Assembly: GCA_014377625.1 (NCBI GenBank) | Contig: JACMPG010000255.1 | Coordinates: 1-42,266, forward strand | DNA: 42,266 nt | Source: Spirosoma sp. | GTDB taxonomy: Bacteria; Bacteroidota; Bacteroidia; Cytophagales; Spirosomataceae | Reading direction: 5' to 3' | Part shown: piece after piece, positions 15,961 through 24,674 of the stretch | How the letters are laid out: every line of letters begins with the position of its first letter | How positions within the stretch are numbered: the stretch's first letter is position 1 | The notes under the pieces: generated by a model | What the model was told of the DNA's origin: nothing | What the model saw: only the letters and a program-made list of their open reading frames with translations | Databases searched by the model: none | Position numbers and translations under genes: made by a program

Positions 15961-16286
15961 CGTGAATGATTATTAGGTTGTATCTGCTACAAAGCTACAA
16001 CAACTTCTTTATTTAGAATAATTAAAGATAATTTTTTTAGGATTTTCAACGATGAAACTTGGTCAACCACCCCCCAATACCAACATCAACGTAGAAGGGG
16101 CGACTACTAAAAAAGCTCTTTGGTTGAGCAGAGAGCCTTTTTTACATGCATACAGCCGGGCTGCTTTGGCCATGCGGGAGCCGGAGACTGCCAACCAGCG
16201 TTTATTTCAGGGCAAATCAATCGTTTTTCGGTGGGTTACGTTTATTGGGTGTTGATTCTATTTAGTTTACCAAAACGCACTACAAA
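15961..16286. other. Divergent intergenic region with terminator-like hairpin
   Basis: This 326-base gap separates the DUF4856 cluster from the ABM gene. It has an AT-rich stretch near 16008-16040 and a hairpin at 16109-16143 (AAAAAAGCTCT, 12-base loop, AGAGC-c-TTTTTT), which has T runs on both strands. No gene is convincing; a 67-codon frame at 16052-16255 has no family features. Confidence 0.45.
15990..15997 (-). promoter_or_regulatory. Candidate -7 element for the DUF4856-imelysin cluster
   Basis: On the minus strand TAGCTTTG matches TAnnTTTG, 30 bases before the DUF4856 ATG. AT-rich sequence with GAATAATTAAAGATAAT lies just upstream and weakly resembles Fur-type GATAAT repeats. Confidence 0.45.
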
Positions 16287-16586
16287 ATGATTACGAAAGG
16301 ATTGTTAGTACGGCTCGAAGCCAAACCCGGCAAAGAGCAGGCCGTTGCTGATTTTTTGAAAGGTGGTCTGCCTATGGCGCAGAACGAACCCGCCACCATT
16401 ACGTGGTACGGCATTCAGCTGGGGCCATCAACGTTCGGCATTTTCGATACATTTCCCGATGAGGCCGGTCGGCAGGCGCACCTCAATGGTCCCATTGCAG
16501 CGGCTTTGATGGCGAATGCCGCCGACTTGCTGGCTTCCGATCCCGTCATTGAAATGACCGACATTCTGGCCGCCAAAGGCGTGTGA
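16287..16586 (+). CDS. Antibiotic biosynthesis monooxygenase (ABM) domain protein
   Basis: A 99-residue dimeric alpha-beta barrel-type protein. It starts KGLLVRLEAKPGKEQAVADF, the usual ABM opening, and has ITWYGIQLGPSTFGIFDTF in the central strands. ABM proteins include quinol or heme monooxygenases and many uncharacterised members. The gene is single, followed by a clear terminator hairpin and then the convergent DoxX-like gene. Confidence 0.8.
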   Translation: MITKGLLVRLEAKPGKEQAVADFLKGGLPMAQNEPATITWYGIQLGPSTFGIFDTFPDEAGRQAHLNGPIAAALMANAADLLASDPVIEMTDILAAKGV

Positions 16587-16608
16587 GTCATTGGTTAACA
16601 CCCATGCA

Positions 16609-16651
16609 AAAGCCGGACCATCAGGAAATAAATATCTGATAGTCCGGCTTT
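16609..16651. terminator. Bidirectional intrinsic terminator (ABM / DoxX)
   Basis: AAAGCCGGACCATCAG / CTGATAGTCCGGCTTT form a 16-base stem with one mismatch around an 11-base AT-rich loop, between convergent genes. The A and T ends on both sides suit termination in both directions. Confidence 0.8.
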
Positions 16652-16689
16652 CGAGTTTGCCCCTGTTAACGAAGTCGATTTGGTCTGTA

Positions 16690-17070
16690 CTATGCGATTC
16701 CGGTTTGCCGAATGTTGATTTTGTGATAGTAGACATACGAGACAATCAGAAACCCAAAAAGCACTATGGGCGTGATTATGCTGCTGGCTGGGTCGTTACT
16801 GCTGGCGTGGGCAATGGCTGCCGAAACGAAGTCGATGCCCACCCCCACATAAACCCATTCTTTGAGTCGGCGCGGCACCTGAGGTACGAGCAACAGCGGC
16901 ACCGCAATCAGCTTGGCGATGCCCAGTTCGACCCGAAAATAGTCCGGGAAACCAAGGTGCAGAAAAGCTCCCTTCATGTCGGGATTGATAAAATACATGA
17001 TTCCCGAAAACCCCAGAATCAGGGCTAAAGTGGCGGTGGCAATCCAGTAAATAATCCTATCTCGTTTCAT
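16690..17070 (-). CDS. DoxX-like membrane protein
   Basis: A 126-residue protein with four hydrophobic helices (about 8-28, 48-64, 71-90, 98-117). The pattern FSGIMYFINPDMKGAFLHLGFPDYF and LGIAKLIAVPLLL fits the DoxX-like family (quinol oxidase small-subunit-like), which is common in Bacteroidota and mostly uncharacterised. It stands alone between the ABM gene and the frameshifted quinone oxidoreductase. Confidence 0.8.
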   Translation of the reverse strand: MKRDRIIYWIATATLALILGFSGIMYFINPDMKGAFLHLGFPDYFRVELGIAKLIAVPLLLVPQVPRRLKEWVYVGVGIDFVSAAIAHASSNDPASSIITPIVLFGFLIVSYVYYHKINIRQTGIA

Positions 17071-17185
17071 AGGTCTGTGTTTTGTGAATGGTGAAGTTGG
17101 TTATACACTATACACCCTTGTAAACGTACGGACACTAACCGTATAAACAGGCAGTACATCGTGCAACGCCGAGTTTATGACTTAA

Positions 17186-18158
17186 TCAGGGCACCAGCAG
17201 TAGTTTTCCGGTTGTTTTGCGGCTCTCCAAATCGCGGTGGGCTTGGGCGGCATCGGCCAGTTTGTAGGGTGGCTGAATGTGGACGTTCAGTTGGCCCGAT
17301 GCCACCATGTTAAATACCATACCGGCGCGTTCGAGCAGGGCGGCCCGTGTCAGGGTGTAGTGACCCAGGCTGGGGCGGGTGAACATCAGCGACCCTTTCT
17401 GAGCCAGCAGAGCCGGAGCAAATGGCTCGACGGGGCCGCTGGCATTACCGAACGACACCATCGTACCCAGTGGGCGCAGGCTGTTCAGGCTTCCCTCGAA
17501 CGTAGTTTTACCCACCGAATCATACACGGCATGAACACCCTGACCGCCCGTCAGCCGTTTCACTTCGTCGGCAAAGTCGGTCTGGGTGTACAGAATCACC
17601 TCATCGGCCCCATTCTGACGTGACAGTTCGGCCTTTTCTTCCGTCGAAACCGTTGTAATAACCCTTGCCCCCCGCATCCGGGCCATCTGGGTCAGCAACA
17701 ATCCTACGCCCCCGGCCCCGGCATGAATCAGGACCGTGTCGCCGGGCCGGATCGGGTACGTTGTGTAGGCCAGGTACTGCGCCGTCATCCCCTGCAACAG
17801 CACCGCAGCCGCCTGCTCATCTTGTCACTCCATCAGGAATGAGTACGAGTTTATCGGCAGGTACCACCGCGTATTCGGCGTAGGAGCCGGGCTGCATGGT
17901 GTAGTAGGCAACCCGCTGCCCCACGGCCACATCCAGTACGCCCTCCCCCACCTGTTCAATCACGCCAGCCCCTTCGGTACCGGGCGTAAACGGCAGCGGC
18001 ATAGCGTATAGTCCTGTACGGTGATACGTATCGATGTAGTTGACGCCGATGGCGGTGAGCCGAATCAGGGCTTCACCCGTTTTGGGCGTAGGTATGACAA
18101 CCTCAGTCAGCGTTAATACCTCGGGGCCACCGGTTTTCTGAACTTGAATACTATGCAT
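17186..18158 (-). pseudogene. NADPH:quinone oxidoreductase (zinc-independent MDR family), single-base frameshift
   Basis: Two frames together make a full quinone oxidoreductase of about 323 residues. The first (from the ATG at 18158, MHSIQVQKTGGPEVL) covers the GroES-like domain with GVNYIDTYHRTGLY and ends PDGVTR-stop. The second starts inside MTAQYLAYTT and carries the NADPH-binding IHAGAGGVGLLLTQMA. On the minus strand GTGACAAGATGAGCAG holds one extra A (one of 17822-17823); removing it restores VTDEQAAA, the expected join. The whole span is 973 bases, one more than a multiple of three. Everything else looks conserved, so this is either a sequencing error or a very recent inactivation. Confidence 0.85.
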
Positions 18159-18394
18159 GAATCCTGTAGGTAATAGAAAGTTATTGTACGCAGAACGGCT
18201 CTGTTCCGTTAATGAGTTCGTGGGGGTTACAAAGACGGATTGGCTGGCAGCGAAACTGCCCGTCTTCACCGGCTGCGCTAACGTCTGAGTTTGTATATCC
18301 GGCAATTATCGAGTATTTTTCTAACGTATACACATTCCCGGCACTTTCCTGCTCAAAACAATCCGGTCTGTTCACCAATATACCGAACCTATTT

Positions 18395-18838
18395 ATGCTT
18401 CTGCTTGGCCAGCGCAGTTTCTTTGAATTGATGATTCTCGATTACGAGAATGCACCGGACAGCCCATCGTCGGCAGACCGGAATTTACTGTGGCTGGCTA
18501 TTCGGTCGGGCTGGCAGCAGCATCAGTCTGCCTCAACATCAGCCATTTTGCACACCTACGAAATCGCAAAGCTACTTAGCTGGCTGCGTACGCTGTACGC
18601 TACGGGGCGGTCGCCGGGGCGGCTGGTCTTTACCGAACCCTGCCTGAGCATTGAGTGCATCTCGGCTGATGCCGATGAGTTTCTGCTTCAGATCAAATTA
18701 GCCTTCGAGATTGCACCCGACTGGCACAATGACCCCCTCTCTCCATTCTGGTTACCGGTTATCGTCACAAAAAACAAGCTGGCCGATGCCATCAGTCAGT
18801 TAGCGGACCAGTCAATCAGTTTTCCGGTACGCTACTAA
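18395..18838 (+). CDS. WapI-like (immunity-family) protein
   Basis: A 147-residue protein. The opening GQRSFFELMILDYENAP and the pattern ADRNLLWLAI, TYEIAKLLSWL and FTEPCLSIECI resemble the WapI family, first described as immunity proteins to WapA toxins but now found widely as solitary genes. No toxin gene is next to it. The ATG at 18395 fits the family start; the frame is open further upstream to 18212 but that part looks non-coding. Confidence in the family is moderate. Confidence 0.6.
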   Translation: MLLLGQRSFFELMILDYENAPDSPSSADRNLLWLAIRSGWQQHQSASTSAILHTYEIAKLLSWLRTLYATGRSPGRLVFTEPCLSIECISADADEFLLQIKLAFEIAPDWHNDPLSPFWLPVIVTKNKLADAISQLADQSISFPVRY

Positions 18839-18839
18839 C

Positions 18840-18866
18840 GTTACCGCTTGGTAACATGGCCATGTT
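18840..18866. promoter_or_regulatory. Two overlapping palindromes upstream of the TetR gene
   Basis: GTTACC-GCTT-GGTAAC (18840-18855) and the perfect 14-base AACATGGCCATGTT (18853-18866) overlap by three bases, directly after the WapI-like stop and about 104 bases before the TetR start. The first may be a small terminator hairpin; the second has the symmetry of a TetR-type operator. Confidence 0.4.
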
Positions 18867-18969
18867 TGCCCATCTTTGTACCCAGACTATTGTTTCGGTA
18901 GAGTTATTTTCATAACCCGACCGATCAATGCCTTTGTAATACCTCATACACTAATAACCAAAAATTAAA

Positions 18970-19611
18970 ATGAAAGTCGTTAAACGCAGAAACCGCCAGA
19001 TGACCATGGAACGCATTCTTCGGGCTATGGGCGATACGATGGCTGAACGGGGTACCGAAAAAGCCGGCATCAATGCCGTAGCTGAGCGGGCCGGTGTCAA
19101 TAAAGTTCTGATTTATCGCTATTTCGGCGGCTGGAATGGCCTACTGGAAGCCTATGTGCAGCGCGGGTTTTTCCTGTCGATGTTTAACGAGAAATTCCTT
19201 GAATCAGTCCCTGAAAACCTACCCGTCGAAAGCCGCAGCAAGGTTTGGTCAGAGTACACCATCCAGTTTCTTCGCGAGTTCCGCACCCGCAAGCCCTCAC
19301 AGGAGTTGATTCGCTGGGAGATGACCCACGGAGAAACCGAACTGGCCCGTCGGCTGGCCGATTTCCGCGACAAATCGTACAAGGAACTCGTTGAAAAGCT
19401 GGCCCCTTACGACGACTTTGACCCTGTTGCCATCATGAGCCTGATGATTTCGGGGGTTACGTACCTGGTCCTGACCAGCACCCAGCGCGAAACCCTCGTC
19501 GACATCAACCTCCACTCCGACGAAGGCTGGGAGCGCATTGAAAAGGCAATCCGCCGTATTTACGCTGGTCTCAATATCGCCCTCGAGCGCGAAAAGGCTA
19601 AAACAAAATAG
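18970..19611 (+). CDS. TetR/AcrR family transcriptional regulator
   Basis: A 213-residue regulator with an N-terminal helix-turn-helix: RILRAMGDTMAERGTEKAG then INAVAERAGVNKVLIYRYFG, the typical TetR DNA-recognition helix. The C-terminal helical domain (about 60-205) is variable, as expected for ligand binding. No transporter or enzyme target is adjacent on the same strand, so the target may be itself or a distant gene. Confidence 0.9.
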   Translation: MKVVKRRNRQMTMERILRAMGDTMAERGTEKAGINAVAERAGVNKVLIYRYFGGWNGLLEAYVQRGFFLSMFNEKFLESVPENLPVESRSKVWSEYTIQFLREFRTRKPSQELIRWEMTHGETELARRLADFRDKSYKELVEKLAPYDDFDPVAIMSLMISGVTYLVLTSTQRETLVDINLHSDEGWERIEKAIRRIYAGLNIALEREKAKTK

Positions 19612-19614
19612 ACG

Positions 19615-19679
19615 GTTTACGGTATTCGGTTGGCTGACGCGGGGAACATTCATGCGTCAGCCAACCGAATACCATAAAC
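19615..19679. terminator. Long bidirectional hairpin (TetR / aminopeptidase P)
   Basis: Perfect 20-base arms (19621-19640 and 19654-19673; GGTATTCGGTTGGCTGACGC and its complement) extended by GTTTA/TAAAC after one mismatch, loop of 13 bases. It lies between convergent genes right after the TetR stop. Confidence 0.85.
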
Positions 19680-19685
19680 TACCTG

Positions 19686-20978
19686 TCAGTTCATTAGCTC
19701 CTCAATTTCTTCTGCTTCCAGCGGGATACGGGCCATCAGGTCAGTATTGCCGGTTTCGGTAATCAGCACGTTATTTTCGAGCCGGATGCCCAGCCCTTCC
19801 TGCGGGATATAAATGCCCGGCTCGACGGTAAAGACCATACCCGACTCCATACGTCGGTATTTGTTGCCCACGTCGTGTACGTCGAGACCCAGAAAATGTG
19901 AGGTGCCGTGCATGAAATACTTCTTGTATAACGGCGCGTCGGGGTTCTGATGCGCTACGTCGTGCCGGTCCAGCAGCCCCAGCCCGATCAGTTCAGACTC
20001 CATAACTTTGGTCACTTCATGATGATGTTCATCCCAGAGGTTACCGGGACGAAGCATCTGGGTGGCTTCTTTCATGACACGCAGTACCGCATCATACACC
20101 GCCCGCTGCCGGGCTGTAAACCGACCGTTTACCGGCACGCTCCGGGTCATATCGGCATTATAGTTGGCATATTCAGCACCGAGGTCGAGCAGGATCACGT
20201 CCCCGTCCTGGCAGAGGGCACTGTTGTCGATGTAATGCAGCACGCAGGCATTGGACCCCGACGCAATAATGGGTGAGTAGGCCGCTCCGCGTGAGCGGTG
20301 GCGCAAAAACTCATGCATCATTTCGGCCTCAATTTCGTATTCCCACACGCCGGGTTTAATGAATCCCAGCAGCCGCCGAAGCATTTTTTCAGTAATATCA
20401 ACCGCCGTCTGGATCAGGGCAACCTCCTGCGGCTGCTTGATGGCCCGCAACTGGTGCATGAGTGGCGCGAGTCGTTCCAGCGGGTGCAGCGGGTACTGCT
20501 GCCGAAACTGCGCGATAAAACGGGCGTCGCGGCTTTGCACTTCTGCAATGGCGCGGGTGTGTTCATTAGTGTTCAGATAAACACGCTCAGCTTCGAAGAT
20601 CATCTGCACAAACACCTGCTCAAACTGGGCGGTCCAGTAAATCTGATGCTGCGGAATACCGGTTGTGGCTTCGGCTTCGGCTTTGGTGAGTTTGTGACCT
20701 TCCCAGACTTCGATCAGCTCGGAGGTTTCGCGCAGGAACAGGGCCTGCCGGTATTTAGGGTCTGGATGATCGGGAAACAGCACCAGCCGCGTTTCTTCCT
20801 GATCTACGCCAGTGAGGTAAAACAGATCATTATTTTGCCGAAACGTCATGGTTCCGTCGGCATTGGTGGGCAGTACATCGTTGGCGTTGAGTACAACCAG
20901 CGATTGGGGTTTAAGTAAGACGGTGAGCCGTTGCCGGTTACTGACGAACAGGACCGGGTCGATGGGTAAATAGCGCAT
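19686..20978 (-). CDS. pepP: Xaa-Pro aminopeptidase (aminopeptidase P, M24B)
   Basis: A 430-residue enzyme with an N-terminal AMP_N domain (about 1-150) and the pita-bread catalytic domain. All five dimetal ligands are visible: Asp in LLDLGAEY, Asp in YNADMTRSVPV, His in HGTSHFLGLDVHD, Glu in FTVEPGIYIP and Glu in IRLENNVLIT. It removes N-terminal residues before proline in the cytoplasm, using manganese. Length is normal for bacterial PepP. Confidence 0.93.
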   Translation of the reverse strand: MRYLPIDPVLFVSNRQRLTVLLKPQSLVVLNANDVLPTNADGTMTFRQNNDLFYLTGVDQEETRLVLFPDHPDPKYRQALFLRETSELIEVWEGHKLTKAEAEATTGIPQHQIYWTAQFEQVFVQMIFEAERVYLNTNEHTRAIAEVQSRDARFIAQFRQQYPLHPLERLAPLMHQLRAIKQPQEVALIQTAVDITEKMLRRLLGFIKPGVWEYEIEAEMMHEFLRHRSRGAAYSPIIASGSNACVLHYIDNSALCQDGDVILLDLGAEYANYNADMTRSVPVNGRFTARQRAVYDAVLRVMKEATQMLRPGNLWDEHHHEVTKVMESELIGLGLLDRHDVAHQNPDAPLYKKYFMHGTSHFLGLDVHDVGNKYRRMESGMVFTVEPGIYIPQEGLGIRLENNVLITETGNTDLMARIPLEAEEIEELMN

Positions 20979-21014
20979 GAATTGGCGAAAACGTAAGAAA
21001 AAATAAAGATACCA

Positions 21015-21379
21015 CTACTTCAGTTTAACCAGGCCGGCGTTGATCTGATTATCATCCATAAGGTCTTTGGCAAACTGGTAATTACCACGCGGAGCCATCA
21101 AATACAACGTGCCCCCCGCCGACCGGCCAACACGCTCATCAGCTTGAGTTTGGAGATAAGCCTCCGGGTTTCATTGGTCTTTAAAATTACTTCAAAATAC
21201 GATTTACCCGCCAGCGATTTACCCGTTACATCAGGAATAAACTCGTCGTCGTCGGCCTGCCGCTCGTAGCTGATAGGCGTCTCGAAATCGTCATCGTTGG
21301 GCAGATTGGCTTTTATTTCGTCGTAGCCCTGGGTTTGGGCAAAGGCAATGACTGTGGGTATATGATCTTGCTTCGTCAT
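21015..21379 (-). pseudogene. Conserved small protein gene with frameshift in a G6 run
   Basis: From the ATG at 21379 (MTKQDHIPTVIAF) the frame runs to SVLAGRRGARCI-stop, but the alternative frame directly after continues GTLYLMAPRGNYQFAKDLM and ends at 21015 (LVKLK-stop). Adding one G to the G6 tract (plus strand C6, 21112-21117) fuses them into a 121-residue protein. The FEVILKT and KLKLMSVLAG segments look like folded beta-alpha elements; I do not recognise the family. It follows the APC permease by 12 bases and is likely in its operon. A sequencing indel in the homopolymer is the simplest explanation; slippage-based switching is possible. Confidence 0.7.
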
Positions 21380-21391
21380 GGTTGTAAGGGG

Positions 21392-23128
21392 TTAAATAAT
21401 TAATCGTACTCCACCGAGTTCTTCGATGCGGTACTGAAACTTCTGGCTCGGCGAGCCGATAAACATAAAATTGGTGGGAATATTCCACCGTTCCGACAGG
21501 TCTTTGATGAGTTCGGGACCAAAATGTCCCTGAATCCGCTCGTACTGCACGTCAATGTCGGGGTAGGCACGGTCGAGGGTTTCGATATCCCGACTCAGGT
21601 TTTCGGGGGCTTTGAACGCTTCATTCTCGATGGTTACAATCAGCAGCCGATTGGTCTCTTCGTTGTTCTGAATATAAATCATCACCCGGTTGAGAGAAGC
21701 GATATCGTCGCCTTTTGAGAAGAAGACAAACTCCTGATCGTTAATCTCCTTAATGGTTTTGTTGGTCCATTTCGTAAATCCGGCAATGACGTGGGTAATG
21801 GGCCGGAATAGGTACAGAATCGTGAACAGCAGCCCGCGCAGGATCAATGTCCTATCCATCATCATCAGCGCAATCAGAAACGTTGGGATGAAATACTCAA
21901 AAAACACCCAGACGTACTCAGGATTGAGTTTGATATTACCCACCAGTGCAATGCCCACGGCAATCAGGGCAATAAACACCGACATCACCGTGGCGCGTTC
22001 GGGCCGGGGCAGGCGTCTTCGGCGGAGTTTGAGCAGCAGGTTGCCGATCCCGAACAGCCCCATCACGGCCAGGAATGAGAGTGTATATACGCCCGCCAAA
22101 GCCTGTAACTCACCCCCGGTACTGAGCAGAATAGCTACGCAAAGCAGGAAGAAAATAGTCAGAACATAGTACGGTGCCTGCCGCCCATTTTCTTTCAGCA
22201 GAAACTGCGGAAAAATCCGGTCCAGCGTCATGCGCTTTACCAGACCACTTACGCCAACAAACGAGGTCAACACGGCCCCGCTCAGCACCAGCGCAGCATC
22301 TATAGACACGAGCCACGCCAGCCACTGCCCGCCCGCCTGATCGCCCATGAACGCCAGCAACGACTGCTGATGGTTCTGCACCTCACCAATAGGCATGACG
22401 CCGAGGGCCAGCAGCGCAATGAGCGGGTTAAACACCGTAACAATGATCCACATGTTGCGCAGCGTCTTCGGAAAAACACCCTCAGCCTGCTCTTCTACGT
22501 AGTTAGCCGAACTCTCGAACCCCGAAATACCGAGCATAGCCGCCGAGAAACCCGCCAGAAGCTGGAATGTCAGACTGTGTTCCGATTTGGCAGCAAAGTT
22601 GATTTTGAAATTCCCGGTCCCGTTCTGCACCAGATACCAGCCGCAGGCCAGACACAAAATGACGAGTGTACTGATGTGGATAATAAAAATAACCACTGCC
22701 GCCTTCGACGATTCTTTCAGCCCCAGCAGGTTGAGCAGCAAAAACAGCAGCAACAGCCCGATGGTACCGGCAATAATGGGCAGCGAGTCGCTGAACGAGG
22801 CCGCGTAGTGGATGGCTTCATTGGCCGAAATGACACCCGTTGCCACGTAGGACAGAATCGTTAAACAGGCCGCCAGCGAGGCTATCGACTTGTTGGCCGA
22901 ATTGAGCAACACGTTGTAAGCCCCGCCGTTGAGTGGTAGCGCACCGACCACCTCGCCATAAATTTTACGGAACAAAAACAGCGTGCCGCCCACGAGGAGC
23001 AGCGAAATCCAGGCGTATTGACCCGCGTACATAATGCTGATGGCCGATACATACAGACAGGACGAACTGATGTCGTTACCGCAGATGGCCGATGCGGGCA
23101 GTTCGCTTAACTTAGTTTGCGCACTCAT
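21392..23128 (-). CDS. APC superfamily amino acid/polyamine permease with cytosolic C-terminal domain
   Basis: A 578-residue transporter. About twelve hydrophobic helices fill residues 15-440 (for example GGAYNVLLN in helix 2, LLAGFSAAMLGISGFESSANYVEE in helix 6, a region of substrate contact in this family). The last about 135 residues are soluble with an alternating alpha-beta pattern that could be a regulatory domain. The ATG at 23128 (MSAQTKLSE) is chosen over one at 23158. It lies 32 bases after the MscS gene. The substrate cannot be inferred. Confidence 0.88.
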   Translation of the reverse strand: MSAQTKLSELPASAICGNDISSSCLYVSAISIMYAGQYAWISLLLVGGTLFLFRKIYGEVVGALPLNGGAYNVLLNSANKSIASLAACLTILSYVATGVISANEAIHYAASFSDSLPIIAGTIGLLLLFLLLNLLGLKESSKAAVVIFIIHISTLVILCLACGWYLVQNGTGNFKINFAAKSEHSLTFQLLAGFSAAMLGISGFESSANYVEEQAEGVFPKTLRNMWIIVTVFNPLIALLALGVMPIGEVQNHQQSLLAFMGDQAGGQWLAWLVSIDAALVLSGAVLTSFVGVSGLVKRMTLDRIFPQFLLKENGRQAPYYVLTIFFLLCVAILLSTGGELQALAGVYTLSFLAVMGLFGIGNLLLKLRRRRLPRPERATVMSVFIALIAVGIALVGNIKLNPEYVWVFFEYFIPTFLIALMMMDRTLILRGLLFTILYLFRPITHVIAGFTKWTNKTIKEINDQEFVFFSKGDDIASLNRVMIYIQNNEETNRLLIVTIENEAFKAPENLSRDIETLDRAYPDIDVQYERIQGHFGPELIKDLSERWNIPTNFMFIGSPSQKFQYRIEELGGVRLII

Positions 23129-23160
23129 GCATAGAGAATCAGGACAATAATTGGACAATA

Positions 23161-24051
23161 CTACGCATTTGCGCCATTTCCCGGTGCCGCTGTAATCAAT
23201 TCATTCCTGAACCATACTTCCTGCTGCGGGAACGGAATATTGATCTTGTTTTGACGAAACAACTCATCGATCCGAAACCGCAGGTCACTCTTCACCGATT
23301 CGATACGCAGAAACTCGTAGCTGTAAAAAAACAGTTTAAAATCGAGCGACGACGCGCCAAAATTCCTGAACTGCACGTCTGTGTCGGGGTGTTGCAGTAC
23401 TTTTTTGTGTTCACTACCAGCCTTCAGCAACAAATCCCGCACTAACGACACGTTACTGCCATACGCCACGCCCACGTCGAGATTAAAGCGGGTAAGGCGA
23501 TTATTGTGCGACCAGTTTGTGACGATATCTTCAACTAACTTGGAGTTCGGGACGATGTTAACGGTTTCATCACGGGTTTCTACTTTCGAGGTTCGCAGAC
23601 CAATTTCCTTCACAATCCCAATCGTTTCGCCGATCACGAGCAGATCACCAATTTTCACGGTGCCTTCAATGAGCAGAATGATACCGGAGAACAGGTCTTT
23701 GAACGTTTGCTGTAACCCCAGCCCGATACCGACCAGCAAAGCCGCTGCCCCGGCCAGAAACACCGATAACTGAATGCCGATGGCCTGAAATGTCAAAAGG
23801 AACGTAACTGGATAAACGATGTACTTAACCAGTTGGTTAATGGCGAACTGCTGACCAGGTGCCACGCCTTTGCGCCGGAAGAACAGCCGCAATACGTAGT
23901 GTTTGAGTACGTACAAAAATGCCCAGGCCAGAAAAATAATGAGCAAAGCCGAACACATATCAGCTACCGTGAGGGTGTATGACTTAAGTTTAATCAACTC
24001 AAAATTCAAAAACTGACGTAGGGTAGTCAGGAAGTCGCGCAGTGTTTTCAT
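23161..24051 (-). CDS. MscS family mechanosensitive ion channel
   Basis: A 296-residue channel. Transmembrane segments lie at about 30-50, 75-95 and 98-115; the pore helix region is LSVFLAGAAALLVGIGLGLQQ, followed by the beta domain with the family signature GTVKIGDLLVIGETIGIVKEI and the VPNSKLVEDIVTNWSHN stretch. It opens under membrane tension to release solutes. The ATG at 24051 (MKTLRDFL) suits the family start. Head gene of a likely three-gene operon with the permease and the frameshifted small gene. Confidence 0.9.
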   Translation of the reverse strand: MKTLRDFLTTLRQFLNFELIKLKSYTLTVADMCSALLIIFLAWAFLYVLKHYVLRLFFRRKGVAPGQQFAINQLVKYIVYPVTFLLTFQAIGIQLSVFLAGAAALLVGIGLGLQQTFKDLFSGIILLIEGTVKIGDLLVIGETIGIVKEIGLRTSKVETRDETVNIVPNSKLVEDIVTNWSHNNRLTRFNLDVGVAYGSNVSLVRDLLLKAGSEHKKVLQHPDTDVQFRNFGASSLDFKLFFYSYEFLRIESVKSDLRFRIDELFRQNKINIPFPQQEVWFRNELITAAPGNGANA

Positions 24052-24128
24052 GCAGGAATAGAAGTAAGGCCGGATCAACCGGTTTAAACAGGTAGAGACA
24101 GGGTAAACTCGATCAATGTGGTACCAGA

Positions 24129-24136
24129 CAAATCTA
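24129..24136 (-). promoter_or_regulatory. Candidate -7 element for the MscS operon
   Basis: On the minus strand TAGATTTG matches TAnnTTTG, 77 bases before the MscS ATG. No convincing -33 TTG is seen. Confidence 0.35.
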
Positions 24137-24421
24137 ACGGTGCCGTGGCGCAGGAGCAGAGAAGATATGGCAATGAAGCATTCGGGGGCGAATACGCCAT
24201 CAGACCAACCGTTACAATATGGCTCACACTACTTAACCTACAATTAAGGCTAACTTAGAATTTTATTAGAACAGTTTTCCCGAACTGGTTTACTACTCCC
24301 GAAACGAATGATTAATGCGGCTGGGATGTACCGGCGGCAGAATGCTTTTTTTGCTACGTTAAATAATTTTGATCTCATCCGTGGCGTTATTACTGTGAAT
24401 TTAACCTACGTTTATGTCAGG

Positions 24422-24451
24422 TTGACTTTCCAAAAAGTATGTTACTTTTTG
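24422..24451 (+). promoter_or_regulatory. Candidate promoter containing a perfect palindrome
   Basis: TTG (24422-24424) is 18 bases before TACTTTTTG (24443-24451), close to the Bacteroidota -33/-7 pattern, though the -7 has one extra base. The same bases form a perfect inverted repeat: CAAAAAGTA-TGT-TACTTTTTG (24431-24451). It could be a repressible promoter for the structured RNA downstream. Confidence 0.45.
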
Positions 24452-24457
24452 AACCAA

Positions 24458-24600
24458 AGAGAAATTTGCTTGTTTTTAGCATAACAATCCTTTACAAAGG
24501 GAAGGTTGAACATCAGGATACACTGGCCACCTGGTCACAAATCCTGAAATGGTGTGGATAGAAGCGGAAAGCCGCCCCGATTTTCGGAGCGGCTTTTTTG
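24458..24600 (+). ncRNA. Candidate structured small RNA or 5' leader
   Basis: No frame of note is present, but the stretch has ordered inverted repeats: CCTTT-AC-AAAGG (24489-24500), TCAGGAT (24513-24519) pairing with ATCCTGA (24541-24547) and enclosing TGGCCA-CC-TGGTCA (24524-24537), then a GC-rich intrinsic terminator at 24569-24599. A promoter-like site lies just before. An RNA of roughly 140 nt would result, either independent or an attenuated leader of the two-component operon that starts 93 bases on. I cannot place it in a known RNA family. Confidence 0.5.
24569..24599 (+). terminator. Intrinsic terminator
   Basis: AAGCCGCCCCGA-TTT-TCGGAGCGGCTT followed by TTTT is a classic stem (12 base pairs, one mismatch) with a T run on the plus strand. 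No protein gene on the plus strand ends before it within 5 kb, which is why an RNA gene is proposed. Confidence 0.85.
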
Positions 24601-24674
24601 TTTTTAGTTATCTTGCGTACACTTAATCCTATTTACCAGCTAAGTACTCTGTTTATTTCTCAGTTAACAAAATA

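Noticed and set aside
16052-16255. 67-codon open frame between DUF4856 and ABM genes
   Set aside because: It contains a terminator-like hairpin, has no family features and lies in a divergent regulatory region.
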